Below, piece by piece: positions 11,396-23,000 of a stretch of 64,000 nucleotides of DNA (positions are counted from its first letter, which is position 1; the number at the start of each line of letters is the position of its first letter). The DNA comes from Dermanyssus gallinae (lineage: Eukaryota > Arthropoda > Arachnida > Mesostigmata > Dermanyssidae). Under the pieces are notes generated by a model. The model had not been told where the DNA came from and made no database searches. It saw only the letters and a list, made by a program, of their open reading frames with translations. The stretch is from NCBI GenBank assembly GCA_003439945.1, contig QVRM01000434.1:65001-129000 (forward strand), given 5' to 3'. A program made the translations under genes and the position numbers.

Positions 11396-11431
<36 letters not shown>
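10971..11431. repeat. Three (TA)n arrays
   Basis: TA runs at about 10971-11026, 11069-11102 and 11401-11431. The DNA between them is AT-rich and featureless. Confidence 0.94.
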
Positions 11432-11433
<2 letters not shown>

Positions 11434-11439
11434 CTAATT

Positions 11440-12238
11440 TGCGAGCATCGAATTGTCTTCTGAATTTATCCACACATATCGCATATTGCCACACCACAAG
11501 AGGTGGAACAGCCAAGTAAAGAAAAATCCCATCGCTTGTCACGCGTATCACAATTGGCGGTACCTTATCGAGAAGTAACATGTGTCTAAATTGGTCCGTT
11601 GTACTGAAATAGCACTAAAACGGAGTTTCTAGATAATTGACTCAGCAGCTAACTAAAAACGTAGTGTCAAAGCCAGGTCAAAGCACGCACGTATGCGGTA
11701 TCTAGCTGCCTTACCACGTGCTAAAGTTTTGAACGCATGTTTCCTTACGTATAATCAATGCGTATTCAAATTCGTTATGTAGTACTGCTACCTAAAAATA
11801 AGAAAGTGTAACAGGAACACGATATGTAGCCAAAAAAAACGTTATGCAACCCGTTCAACGCGTTCAGCGTTTTTTGTTGCAATGGGAAAAAGAACTGCTT
11901 CTGGGACCGGTTTGTTCCCCACAACACACGTGGGATCCGTTTGGCGGCCACCATGGCCAGTGCTCACCAGCTCTGAATGTCAAAAGGATGCCCCCACTTG
12001 CCGAAAAGTGGGAAATTCAAACGAACTATTACTTTGTTCGTTTTAAGTAGGGTTAAATCGCGATAGTCTATCTATCTGTGTAACTCAGGAGGCGTTTTGG
12101 ACGCCAGCGCAACGGCAAGCAACCCCACGCACGCGTTCCCTGATGCAAACTTGTGAGGTGTAAAACGAGTACGCTATTTCATGTCATTCATATAGTGCTG
12201 AACACACAGGACTGTTTGAACGCACAGTCTAGGCACAA
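11440..12238. other. No gene recognised
   Basis: A minus-strand segment at 11430-11600 has an acceptor-like TGCTATTTCAG and an open frame. Its phase does not match the upstream PDZ exon, so it was not called an exon. Confidence 0.4.
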
Positions 12239-12240
12239 GT

Positions 12241-12251
12241 ACAGCAGCAGC

Positions 12252-12287
<36 letters not shown>

Positions 12288-12293
12288 AACAAA
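12241..12293. repeat. (CAA)n microsatellite
   Basis: Nearly pure CAA run preceded by three CAG units. Confidence 0.95.
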
Positions 12294-12294
12294 A

Positions 12295-13008
12295 AGAACG
12301 TCAACAAGAAGAGCAACCATTCAGACAAAATGGCCCTACCTAGATACTCGAGAAATCAAAAGTAGAAGGACTATATACAACTCATCGACACAACTTAACT
12401 AAAGTGCGTATATATCATCTTTCTCTCTAGCTAGCTCGCTCTTTGTATTCGAGTAACTTGCAAGAATAATAACTCGCACGAGACTAGGTATTGAGCTGGA
12501 ATACGTATGTAATAGTATAAAAATCATCAAGTAGTAATAATTGTACTGAAATGTATAGTTTTATTTCTACTGCCTACACATGATCTTGTAACTGTCGTTT
12601 TCCTGGCGGCAAGTTATTTTTCAACGAGGAACGGATCAACTTGAAGCTTTTTGACTATTGAATACGGCAAGGCATAAAATACAACCGAAATACTTTTCGG
12701 CATCAGCAAGGGAACGGGTCACACTTACGACAAACTAGCGTATCTATGAATAATCCATGTTTCATAAATATATGTTTGCTTGATTTGAGCGAAACCAAAC
12801 TATGTAGAAAAGGATTCTGATGTAAAACCAACAAAAGATATCAATGTCAGTTTTAAGAAAAATGTCATCTCTCAACGGGAAGTTAAAGCCCTATTACAGG
12901 TGTCTACGCCTTATATCATGCCAAAAAAATATTTTCACAGACATCAAGTAATTCATTAAAAAATAAGCTACTGAAATAAATAAATTCACAGAGGCCTAAT
13001 TAATGCAT
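12295..13008. other. AT-rich intronic DNA, no gene recognised
   Basis: Searched on the minus strand for the exon that should complete the second PDZ domain. Acceptor-like sites near 12545 and 12800 lead to frames without PDZ character. Confidence 0.45.
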
Positions 13009-13010
13009 AC

Positions 13011-13119
13011 CTCTCGGTAGGTCTTCAATTGAGTGGTGGGTTGACCATTTACAGTCAAAAGCAAATCCCCGACATAGATTCGCTCCTTCATAAGGCCTTC
13101 CGAGTACACTGGGTGTACG
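13011..13119 (-). CDS. PDZ-gene exon d: core of second PDZ domain
   Basis: A 109-nt exon bounded on the minus strand by acceptor GATTTTCAG and donor GAG|GTATGC. It starts with the last base of a split codon. The AG left by exon c plus this C makes AGC (Ser), giving a continuous SVHPVYSEGLMKERIY reading. The following YVGDLLLTVNG is the classical PDZ segment GDxLLxVNG after the alpha-A helix, and QPTTQLKTYRE leads towards alpha-B. The exon ends at phase 0 before the last PDZ strand, so at least one more exon must lie below 13011; I could not find it. In the other phases the segment has stops or no resemblance to a domain. Confidence 0.72.
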
Positions 13120-13858
13120 CTGAAAATCACCAAACGGCTTACTATTTAACTCTCTGTAGGAAAACGTTAAAAATGTATATATATATATATAAGACCAAAA
13201 AGTATATAAAGCAGCAACAAATTTCTATCTAATGTCTTTTTGAAACCGTTTTAGCCCAGTGATATCTTAATTAGTGTTCCTTCAAAAAAGTGGACTCGTC
13301 AAAAATGCCATATGACTCTTGTATTTAGATAAGCTTAGATACGAACATACATTTCATTTAGATTAAGTCCTACCGATGTTTTTCTGATAAAGCATATTAG
13401 CTCAGTATGCATGCAGTATGTATGGCAAGTAACTTTTACGGTTAGCACTTTTGAAAATTAGCTCCGCAGTCAAATCTACTTTTTGGATTTGGTTTTCCGA
13501 TTGCACACAAACCATATACAAATATAGTTATACAATATCAAACACGCGTTATTGATTTCTTCCAAAATTCCGGCCGGATAAAAGCGCGTCATCTAAACTC
13601 GGTCACTGCATTTCAAACATTTTTTGGTATTTATATGTAGTGCAAATATAGAACCAATAATTTATTATTGTATAAAGGTAAACTTGAGTACGGCGGAGTG
13701 TTGGAGGGTTCCGGCAATACAATAGATGATAAGTTAAGTAAATTTTTCACAGTGTCGACAGGTGAACCTTTCGTCTGCCTCGTGGATACCGACTTTCGTA
13801 CACACTGCATGATGAAAGTCTTGCATTGCGTGACGCGTGATTAGATGCCGAGATTGTA

Positions 13859-13896
<38 letters not shown>

Positions 13897-13901
13897 TACA
13901 A

Positions 13902-13952
<51 letters not shown>

Positions 13953-13957
13953 TACAA

Positions 13958-13996
<39 letters not shown>

Positions 13997-14024
13997 TACA
14001 ATCTGTATATATATATATATATAT
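13859..14024. repeat. Higher-order (TA)n / CTACAATCTG repeat
   Basis: Long TA runs interrupted three times by the identical decamer CTACAATCTG at 13896, 13952 and 13996. The inverted form GATTGTAG precedes the array. The array ends at the TA that borders the inverted-repeat element starting at 14026. Confidence 0.92.
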
Positions 14025-14025
14025 A

Positions 14026-14414
14026 CAGGGTGTTGCAAAACTTTTTTATAATAGAATATACAAATTGTAGAGCTCGTTAAAGCAAATATTTTTTCCAATG
14101 GAACATAGTCTCTGAGAAGTCTTGTTTCGGAGTGAGAGCGAAATTACTACAATTTGTGACACTAGTGTTTTCACTAGAAGCAGACTTTTCTCAGAACACG
14201 ACAGTATGTTTAGTTTCTGTATAGGAGGACTGGTTGTCTCGCAACAGCACATTTTATGCTCATATGTCGGGCAAAAACACTAGTGTCACAAATTGTAGTA
14301 ATTTCGCTCTCACTTCGAAACAAGACTTCTTAGAGACCATGTTCCATTGGAGCTCACATTTAACGAGCTCTACAATTCCCTATTTCTATTATAAAAAAAT
14401 TCTGCAACACCCTG
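14026..14414. mobile_element. Inverted-repeat MITE / foldback F1
   Basis: Arms of about 145 bp (14026-14172 and 14268-14414) are inverted copies. Both begin CAGGGTGTTGCA at the ends and share internal blocks such as TTGTAGAGCTCGTTAAA and GAGCGAAATTACTAC. TA flanks both ends, as expected for a Tc1/mariner-mobilised MITE. There is no coding frame. A transcript through it would fold into a long hairpin. Confidence 0.88.
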
Positions 14415-14424
14415 TATACACATA

Positions 14425-15515
14425 CAGGGTGTATCATAACAATATGTACGTATTTTAAGGCTTTGTAAAGCTCGGCAAAAAAATCCTTTTTCCCAATGGG
14501 AGGAGGGGGCGGAAACGTCTTGTCTAGGAGTGATGATAAAATTTATAAAAGTGGATATTCTGCTTTTTTTTTTAAATAGTTGTGCGTAATCTACGTTTGC
14601 GCGAACTTTCTGCACAATTAAAGACTTTTTGCTAGCTTGCGTAGTAAAAAGCGAATAGCCAGATTAAAGAAACTCGAAAAGAGTCGATATGTTTTTATGT
14701 CTAACGTTAGCGCTTTCACGAGCAGAACCGCAAAACGTTGCCACTACGACCAAATATGTACGCCCAAACGACTATTCTCAGGCTATAGAAAATGTAATGC
14801 CCGTAATTTTCTTACCAGAGTAATGGTACTGCGTGACGTAGTTACCGAGTAACTAAACCTTTTCGACAGTCATAGCTGTTATATTTTACGTTGAAGCTTT
14901 CACGTTCAGAACCGTAAGATTGTGCCATTTCCGTCTCTCCTTTCATTGAGAACATTTTTTTCTTGCCGACTTTTGCCAAACCTTAAATTATGTACCTAAC
15001 TTTCTCATACACCCTTTGCAAGTGTGCATGCTTTCGAAAAAGCTTAGTTACTTGGCAACTACGTCACGCAGCATCATCACTTTGGTGCGCAAATAGTGGG
15101 CATTAAATTTGCTGTTGCCTGAAAATAGTCTTTTAGGCGTACATTTTTTATCGTAATGGTAAAATGTTAGGTTCTGCTGATAAAAACGTTAACGTTAGAC
15201 ACAACAACATATCGACTTTTGTATGACTTTCCTTAATCTGGCTATTCGTCTTTCGCGACGCCAGCTGGCAAAGTGTCTTCCATTGTGCAAAATGTTTTGA
15301 ACACGCCGGCATAATCGGTTTTTTATGCGTTGACTGGTTCTCCCGCAAACGTAGATGTTGCACAAACTATGTAGGAGAAAAAGGCAGAATAGCTCCTTTT
15401 ATAGGTTTCATCCTCACTCCTAAACAGAACGTTTCCGCCCTTTTGGTAAAAAAATATTTTCTTGCCGAGTTCTACCAAACCTTAAAATACGTACACATTG
15501 TTATGGTACACATTG
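14425..15515. mobile_element. Long inverted-repeat element F2, about 1.1 kb
   Basis: The left end CAGGGTGTATCATAAC at 14425 begins only 11 bp after F1. Its left arm (about 14425-14880) is matched in inverted orientation by about 15040-15515. Paired blocks include GGGCGGAAACGT versus ACGTTTCCGCCC and CTGCGTGACGTAGTT versus AACTACGTCACGCAG. A third copy of the terminal sequence lies at about 14940-15012, so this may be two nested or recombined units. The right terminus is decayed. No transposase frame is visible. Confidence 0.8.
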
Positions 15516-15544
15516 TGTGTGTATATATATATATATAACATTTA

Positions 15545-15890
15545 GAGAAAGTGTCCTTTGTCGAGTAATACATCTCGACAAGGCTTCCCGGCTGCATTGC
15601 TCGATTTGTATTAGCAGCTTTCTCTAACCGTCTCACTTTTAAATTACAACGCCTACTAATTGCTACATGTAGTAATTGCTTCCTTTCCTCGCCTGAGGGC
15701 GTGATATTTGCAAACAGGTTTTTCCTGTCACGAATAATTGCAAACAGGTGCAAGCAATTTGTAATAATGTTGTATTTAAAAGTGAAACTGGTAGAGAAAG
15801 CTTCTTATAAAAATTCAGCAGTGCGGCCTGTAGAGAAGCCTCGTCGAGATTTCACACCATAGAAGAGAAAAGAACACTTCCAAGTTATGC
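15545..15890. mobile_element. Inverted-repeat element F3
   Basis: The left arm (about 15545-15670) and right arm (about 15765-15890) are diverged inverted copies. Matched blocks are CATCTCGACAAGGCTTC with GAAGCCTCGTCGAGAT, and AGCTTTCTCTA with TAGAGAAAGCT. The roughly 95-bp centre carries GCAAACAGGT twice. No ends typical of F1/F2 were seen, so this may be a separate family. Confidence 0.68.
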
Positions 15891-15899
15891 ATGTATACA

Positions 15900-16161
15900 T
15901 ATTTCAACTGAGGAGAGCTCATTAGGCAAGGCGTTTCTACTATTACGTATATGATTTACTACACAGTTGTTAAAACTCATATTAGGTGGTTAAAATTAAG
16001 ACTATTCAAAAAGTAGCAAGTGTAATATCTTTATTACCTCTTATTTGGTATATGATATAACTAATATGTTAGTTCAATCGTAAAACAATATAATATAAAA
16101 ACGAGTGAATCTCAGCAATAAAATTAGTAGATATAGGCATGTTCCGAGTGCCTCTAGTCAA

Positions 16162-16195
<34 letters not shown>

Positions 16196-17150
16196 TTACA
16201 TTTTCAAGCGTTAACCCCTTTATCTATGTAGAGTTTATCGGCAAGCAGAAGTCGAAATGTATTAGCACGACCCACAAAAAGTGGGCGTAAAGTAATCTAG
16301 TTTTTTTGACGCGTCTATACTCAACCGAAGCGTCACTACACCTTTAATTCTTCTTAAAATTAGTAGCGCGGTCAAAACTTCAATAAAAACAGTAGTGATG
16401 CATAGTCATAAATGGATAATTAAGTATTTGATTATTCTCCAATTTTAAGTGTCCCTCAGACACGACGCACTCCATATCACTGAGACAATGATTAAAAAAG
16501 AACACGAAAAATTAAGCCTGCACTTGGCGAGCGTTCCATGTGGGTCGGTTCACGTTGGGTAGTACTGCAAGTTCTTCCGAGAACAGCGGAAAAAAGATAT
16601 CAAAAAATAATATCCAAAACAAACCAATAATTTAATTAAAATAATTTAATTTCTCACACAGTTTCATTGATTTCTGGATTCCACATTATCTGTTTGTCGC
16701 TCTTTCTTTTTCTCTGCCTTTCATTCTGTAGAGCTTTTCCAGCGGATCTGAACTGTCGCACAGCACTATTCACCTCTTCTTGTTTGTGACGGCTTCTGTC
16801 GCGATGAAACATGCATAGGCAGGCTACTTACTGTACAGCCTCCCTATGCGTGCTTCATTCTCTCATACAACATCAGCCCATGTTGTAGGCGGGGCTAAAT
16901 GAAGATCCAACAACCTTCTTCTCTCTTAACTCCTGTCCCACTCTATCTTTCTCTCTACGTATATCTCACTCTGTTTTGCGTTCTTTTTCTTTCTCTCTAA
17001 CCTTTTTCTCTATCGCCTATCCCCCTAATAACCACAATGGAACCCCAATAGTCCCCAGAAGGCGCCACAGCCGGCACGTACAAACCCCCGACAAAAAAGG
17101 AGACCAACGTTCGCTCCCGCCGATACTCTCACACAACCCAAAGCGACCGG
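15900..17150. other. No gene recognised
   Basis: AT-rich up to about 16.7 kb with one (TA)n run at about 16164-16192, then pyrimidine-rich. No supported gene. Confidence 0.5.
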
Positions 17151-17164
17151 GCCATCAGTACCAA

Positions 17165-17221
17165 CGACAACAACAACAAGAACAATAGCAACAGCAACAA
17201 GAACAACTAAAGCAACAATAA

Positions 17222-17258
<37 letters not shown>

Positions 17259-17272
17259 AACAACAATAGCTG
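17165..17272. repeat. Imperfect (CAA)n block
   Basis: CAA/ACA triplets with AAT, CAT and AGC interruptions. Confidence 0.9.
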
Positions 17273-17782
17273 CTGCTGTGCGTGCGGCTACAACCACTTC
17301 TCCAACCACTGGGAGTATTCCGTCAGTGCAAGCTACCAGACAGGCAGGCAGGCATTAGCGCAGAAGTCAACAGGTCGTGTTCGGTGGCGCAGCACCTTTT
17401 TGTGCTTGGGAACAACTTGCATGGGAATCCAACAGCCGAGATGTTGGATGTTGGAACATAGCATGTTGTGGTGGCCGTGGGAGTGATATTGGCTGCAGCG
17501 ACAGCAGCAGCAGCAGCAAACATGTGTGGCAATCTAATGTCCACATTCACAGCCACACAGCGCACAGAATCTGTGTGTCTCATTTGCTGCTGACGTGCCA
17601 AGTATTCATGTTTGCCTGTGTCAGCGTGTGTATGTATGTATGTGTGCATGTTGGTATGGGTATTTATGAAGTGTAGTTTCCCTTATTTTTGGTACTTCCA
17701 GTCCGTCGTTCCCAGAAGAGGATTTTCTGCCACTGTATGGGTCTGGCGGGTGCTGTCGTGTGGGCAACATATTTTACCATAC

Positions 17783-17890
17783 AGCTGCTGTTGTTGTGAC
17801 TTTGTTGTTGCTTTTGTTGTTGCTGTTGTTGTTGTTGCTGCTTCAGTTATTTTTGCGTGTTGCTATTGTTGCCGTCCTTGTTGTTGCCGT
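17783..17890. repeat. Imperfect (GTT)n block
   Basis: TTG/TGT triplets. Forward frames read as hydrophobic low-complexity peptides, not credible membrane proteins. Confidence 0.88.
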
Positions 17891-17894
17891 CCTT

Positions 17895-20005
17895 TTCATT
17901 AGTGTGTTAGTCTTTCTCGTTGTTCTGGTAGTATTCGTTGTTGCCACTCAGTTACGCATTGTCGCTAGATCTGCCACTAAGGACGGTCCACGGTGAACGG
18001 TGATCGCAGTGTTCAGCAGAAGCCCGGAGAATCAGATAAGCTCGTTATTCGATTTTGTTTCAAGTTTCGTCCCAAAAAGCTGCCCCAAACCCCAGAGCGT
18101 TGTTGCTTTTGACGACGGCGCCGTCATCCGACCAGAGCCGGTCGGTCGTTCAGGCCATCCCGATACTCGGCATATTGCCACCAGCGTGCCATCGTGAATA
18201 CTGTCACGTCACACGTCACTGTGTGTAATACGTGCCATAACGTATATTACGTGGTTGTCCCGCAGTTTCCCGCAACGTCCGTGTCGCACGGACGCGCGCG
18301 CCGGAGCGCGAACCTGGCGTGGCCGAGTATCGCTGTCACCATAGCCTGTGCCATTGAGCGATACGTAGCAAACACACACACCATCGTAAGCCGGTTCGCA
18401 GTCAGACAACAGATCAGTATCACTGAATGTTTGTCATCACCTCTACCGCCTGCTGCTGCCGCTGCTTCGTTTTATGGGTTGGCGGCTCCCCTTTTTGGTG
18501 TAACTTCCTTGCGGAGTCAAGCCAAATGGCCATCATAACCTCTCTGCCCCCTTCTTAGGTCCCCATTCTCCGCGATTTTGAAGCATCACCACAACTACCA
18601 CCGTCGCCACTACCACACGCAGAGACACCTCAGAAATGTTTAAAAATAAAACGAAACGCCTCAAGCACACTCGTCTGCACGTACACACAAATGGCTGGCC
18701 CCTTTTGCGCAGTTGCTGGTAGCACACCTGTTTTGCGTTACGTGAACGTCAACGAGGCTGGGTGGCGGCCTCACCTCGGCAAAGTCGGCCCCCGTTGGCG
18801 GGTCAGCGATCAGCAACGAGGCACAAGCCATTAATAGCGACAGATACCGCCACAGGGAAAAGGGTAGCGAGATGATGCTCTTTTACGGTTGGAGCGCTGG
18901 TGGGGCTCGGAGCGCTGGTGGGGCTCGGTGCGCTGGAGGGGGGGGGGGGAAGTCGGTGCGCGGATGGAGTGATGATGTCTTCTCCATATACGCATATATC
19001 ACATCGTTCACTGGCATCATCGTCGACGTTTCGATGAGGTCTCCTTTCTTCATCGAAAGCAGATCGCAGTGCACAAACGGACTTGCTTGTTGACACCGCC
19101 CTGATGACAGATGATGGAATAAATGACGAAGCTAAAATTGGTGACGATAGTGAATATTCCTACTATCATACTATTGCTGTTTGTCTCTACTATGTGTTTG
19201 TTTGTTTGTCAAACGAACTTTGTCTTTACAGTGCATTTGTCTATGGAACGAATCAATGCATGAATGAATCAGTGAATACACGGGTAGATGGGCCAACTGG
19301 GGTCGAGAGGGCCTATCGGTGTGTATGGAGATGAGGTGAAGCCGGAATCGACCGGAAGGTGTTCGTGTCACGGGGGCACACGCCACGCAGCGGCGGCAAT
19401 GTTGACAACGACAACGCAGACCAAATAGATAGCAGATAATGATGAGTGGAAAAACGACTAGATAACAACTGCTTGGTACCAACAACATTAGCAACAATAG
19501 GGACAGCTGAGAGCAACAATAGCTGCCATGCTAGCAACAATCGCTGCAGCAACATCAATCCACAGCCACAACAACAACAACCCAATCACGCCTTCTTCTA
19601 TCTACCAAGCAACATGGGTAGCAGCTGCAGCGAGCGATATAAACATCAGACCACCATGGTTGACCACAGGGCAACATACGCGTATCTCTCTCTCGCTGCC
19701 TTCTTTTCTTTCTTCTTTGTGAATCTCGTTCAACTGTTCGGTATTCCTCTACCTCTCCTAATGGGTTTTCCCGTATTGTAGTGTATAGCAGGCATTCGAA
19801 AGATGGATGACGCTTTTTGGAGGGTTGGGCCACTGCAGGCGCTCGATGTGGCTGTGTGGTTGTTGGGGTCAGTAGTGTAACTAATGTCGGTCAAAGTTAC
19901 CTGCTTGCCTATCGGCTGTCCAGTCTACGTAGTAGTTATAGTAGTAGTAGGTAATAGTTAATGGTGAGTTAGTTTGGTTGAGTCGTGATAACGACGTCGA
20001 CGACG
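17895..20005. other. Moderate-GC unique DNA, no gene recognised
   Basis: Several overlapping 60-115 codon frames occur on both strands, none with a domain, clear splice sites or repeat homology. Only a 16-bp minisatellite at 18.89 kb stands out. Confidence 0.4.
18891..18935. repeat. 16-bp minisatellite
   Basis: Three head-to-tail copies of a unit close to GCGCTGGTGGGGCTCG, followed by a G run. Confidence 0.85.
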
Positions 20006-20009
20006 ACGA

Positions 20010-20068
20010 AGAAAGCAACAACAACAACAACATTACCAACAACAGCAACATTACCAACAACAGCAACA
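20010..20068. repeat. CAA/CAG triplet block
   Basis: Two copies of AACAGCAACATTACCAAC-type units embedded in CAA triplets. Confidence 0.85.
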
Positions 20069-20462
20069 AAAGGGAGGAACCATTGTGAGAGGACTCAGCC
20101 GTTCAGCTAAACGTCAGCCCGTTTGTAGACTGGAAGTCGCTGAACGAAGTCAGTCAACAACGACTACGGACCCCTTCATTCCTTCATTGAGAAGGAGAAT
20201 GGAAGGAGGAAGGGCGGTAATTTTGCGCATCGCGTCCACTGTGACAGTGGCTTCTGTTACTGTCCGTTCTGTATCGCGATCCACCGTCTCCAGAGACAGG
20301 GGAACAACAACAACAACGGCCGTAACAGTTAGCAGAACCTTGGTAGAGACAACGCCATTAGTTAGTTATGGTAGAGCCAGCTAACGGTGTAAAAGAGAGG
20401 CGCTTTCTTCTCAATTAAAAATGCAAAAGTAAACTATATATATATATATATATATATATAAA

Positions 20463-20747
20463 CTTAATGGGGGGTTTGGGTGGTAATGCACCATCTCTTT
20501 TTATTGAGACATCTGTGCTCCCCGTTTTTTTTTTCGATCATGGTCAATTTTGAATCCATTCCGGCATTCACCTTGTTAAATTGAGGAACCATGAAAACCA
20601 ATTTAGGAGTGGCCGGTCTGGCTCTCGAACCCAGGCCCCCCCCGCAAAGTGGCAAAGTGACTTAGTGGCAAAAGTTTTGCCACTAAGTCATCTTGCTTGG
20701 TATATATAAATATTTTGTTTGGCTTTTGCCACTAAGCCATCTTGCTC

Positions 20748-20751
<4 letters not shown>
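20463..20751 (-). mobile_element. tRNA-derived SINE-1 (copy 2) with duplicated head
   Basis: 20463-20702 matches copy 1 (5908-6143) through head, body and CTTAATGG end. A second head-only copy follows at 20720-20751 (plus-strand GCCACTAAGCCATCTTGCTC). The two heads differ at a few bases. The first head also contains a local inverted repeat of GACTTAGTGGCAAAA with TTTTGCCACTAAGTC. (TA)n runs abut both outer ends (20437-20460 and 20752-20821). Confidence 0.8.

Positions 20752-20821
<70 letters not shown>
20749..20821. repeat. (TA)n microsatellite
   Basis: About 35 uninterrupted TA units next to the SINE-1 head. Confidence 0.97.
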
Positions 20822-20823
<2 letters not shown>

Positions 20824-20891
20824 AGTGTGTTTGTCGCCTTTCGGCGGGATCTCAAGTGAATGTTAGGAATAAAAACTAGGGCTGGTAGTTG

Positions 20892-20918
20892 TAGTAGTAG
20901 TAGTAGTAGTAGTAGTAA
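20892..20918. repeat. (GTA)n microsatellite
   Basis: About nine GTA/TAG units. Shorter relatives occur near 21138 and 22007. Confidence 0.9.
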
Positions 20919-20924
20919 TGGATC

Positions 20925-22325
20925 GGGGCAAGACAAGCAGCGACTGCGGCGACGATTCCGGTAGCGACCTCTGTCAAAGCTGCCTTCCCCAGCGTCATAA
21001 TTATAATCATCATTCTCATTATCACCCCCCCCCTCCCCCGCTTGGTAGCTATTTAATAGACTAACGGCGCGGCAGAAGAAGGCAAGGTTACAAGCCAGAG
21101 GGTTTCAAGCATTTGCTGATGCATTTGCATCAAAGCTAGTAGTAGTAGTAGCAGTGGTGGTAGTAATTCAAGTCGAAATAAAATAAACAGAATTCACAAA
21201 CTATGCGATCTAGGGAGACTGACTAGCAAATGGCCGGCATCTGACATAGTAATATTATCATTATTATTATTATTATTAATACTGCACGCTGCAGACGAAA
21301 CCAACAAACAACGAAACACAGCAGTATTTGCAGCATTATTATGCCCGTACACATATATATATATTCCTTATCATACATATACGAATTTAGCATGCATGTA
21401 TACATACAAACACGTCTTAATGCGTAAACGTTTGTACACACAGAAAACAAATAACTTCTATCTAGAACTTGCGAGCCCCACTTGCGCGATAGCGGAACAT
21501 AGACAAGAAGGACAAAAAAGAAGAAACATAGCCGTCTAAGCTAGCGCAAGGGGGGACTTCACACACGAATGGCGGCGATTCGAATAGCACAGATACAGTG
21601 ATCATACGTCATCATCACTCAGCCTGTGCAGAAATGGCCAATGTTCTCTGTTCCCACAACGTGTGTTGTGGTTTCCCTTTCAACCGCAATCAAAATATGC
21701 GACCAACCATGCATCCGTCAACAACAGCAACAATACCAATACCAATAACAATAAAAATAACAACAACAACATTGGCGTGCGTCTTGCGGCCGGAGGAGAC
21801 ACATGGAGGATGCACGGGCGGTTCGATCCTCGCCGCTGCACAATTTTGTATTTATGGCGTCCGTCTTACACGAAGCAATGCCAAAGCAAATGCCAAAGAA
21901 CGCCAAATGTTGGAGGCTGAGGGTCAACTCGAAAAAACGTTTTGAGAATCAATCCAAAAAGTTTAGCTGCTAGCTTGCTAGGCAGGCAGGCAGGTAGGTA
22001 GGTATTGTAGTAGTAGTAGTATCCATTGGCGTGGTCATCATCTGATCAAAATGGGATCGGAACAAAGTTGCGATTTTTCTATGTGAGATTGTTCGAATAG
22101 TTTGTTTGTTAATAGCCGTTTGCGTTTGCGCGATTATTTATCTATATAGCATCTATATTTAGTATCTAGCCCGAGTCAAAGGTACACCCACATTGAGCTC
22201 TACAGTCTCTGTGGGCTTCAGCTTACGGTGGCGGCCCCGGCACCAGCAACAAAGCACTTGTCATTGGCCTGTACTAGTATAGAAGTGATTTTTTTTCTTT
22301 TTAATGTAGTATTATTACATTGCAG
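20925..22325. other. No gene recognised
   Basis: Moderate-complexity DNA with a short (ATT)n at about 21256-21279 and CAA words near 21720-21770. No supported coding region. Confidence 0.45.
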
Positions 22326-22333
22326 CGAAAAGC

Positions 22334-22505
22334 TGCTGTTATTGTTGCTGTGTTGTTTTTACCGCCGTTGTTGTTGTCGTTGTTTGTACTGTTGTTATTG
22401 TTGTTGCTGTTTCTGCCGTTGCTGTTGTTTTTGCTGTTATTAATGTGATTGTTGCTGTTGTCGTTTTTGTTGTTGCTCCTGTTAGTTTTGTTGATTCTGT
22501 TACTA
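22334..22505. repeat. Imperfect (GTT)n block
   Basis: TTG/TGT/CTG triplets over about 170 bp. Hydrophobic frames here are repeat translations. Confidence 0.9.
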
Positions 22506-22754
22506 GTTACAGATCATTTTGATATTGCATGCTGTATTGCTATTTTACCATATGCTAATGTGGTATTTGTTAAAACTGTTGTTGTCTTTTTGCTAGGTTG
22601 TTTTGTATACTTTTTAGTGCTATTTTTATATCTTCGTGTTGTTGCTCTTGCTCTAACCGTTATTTTTTATTCTACCTGCATGCTTAAAGTATGTCATCTA
22701 GCTAGCCTTCTAGTTCCAGGACGATTAGGCAAGGAATTTTTTTCTGTCTAGACT

Positions 22755-23000
22755 ATTGTCCGTCCTCAACGATCTTAGAATCGCCTTAAGACCTATCTCC
22801 AATGCACCGAAAGCCGAACATGTTGAGAGATCTAGGGTGTCCCCAACAATCCTTGCGACAGCATGGACGCCGACTCTCAGCGGTATAATTTATCTTCTGT
22901 TCTCTGCGAGCATCGGCCAAGGAAATTCTATCGACAACTGAGATCGAACCGGCGACACCCATAGTAGACAACGACCATAACCAGCGCTCAAGCCCCTGGG
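22755..23000 (-). mobile_element. tRNA-derived SINE-2 (copy 1)
   Basis: On the minus strand the tRNA-like head near 22995-22930 carries a B-box-like GGTTCGATCTC (plus-strand 22941-22950). The body runs down to about 22755 and is preceded on the plus strand by a T-rich tract, the complement of an A tail. The body shares GTTGAGA..GATCTAGGGT and CAGCGGTAT with the 30-kb copy, and CAATGCACCGA plus GACTAT..GTCCTC with the 39.6-kb copy. Confidence 0.7.

Noticed and set aside
11430..11600. Possible next PDZ-gene exon after acceptor TGCTATTTCAG
   Set aside because: The open frame requires two bases from the preceding exon, but exon d ends at phase 0; the phase-0 frame has an early stop.
12540..12800. 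Other acceptor/donor pairs below exon d
   Set aside because: Frames are short and do not continue a PDZ strand.
13859..14024. Spaced repeats as a CRISPR-like array
   Set aside because: The spacers are themselves TA repeats of variable length and the genome is eukaryotic.
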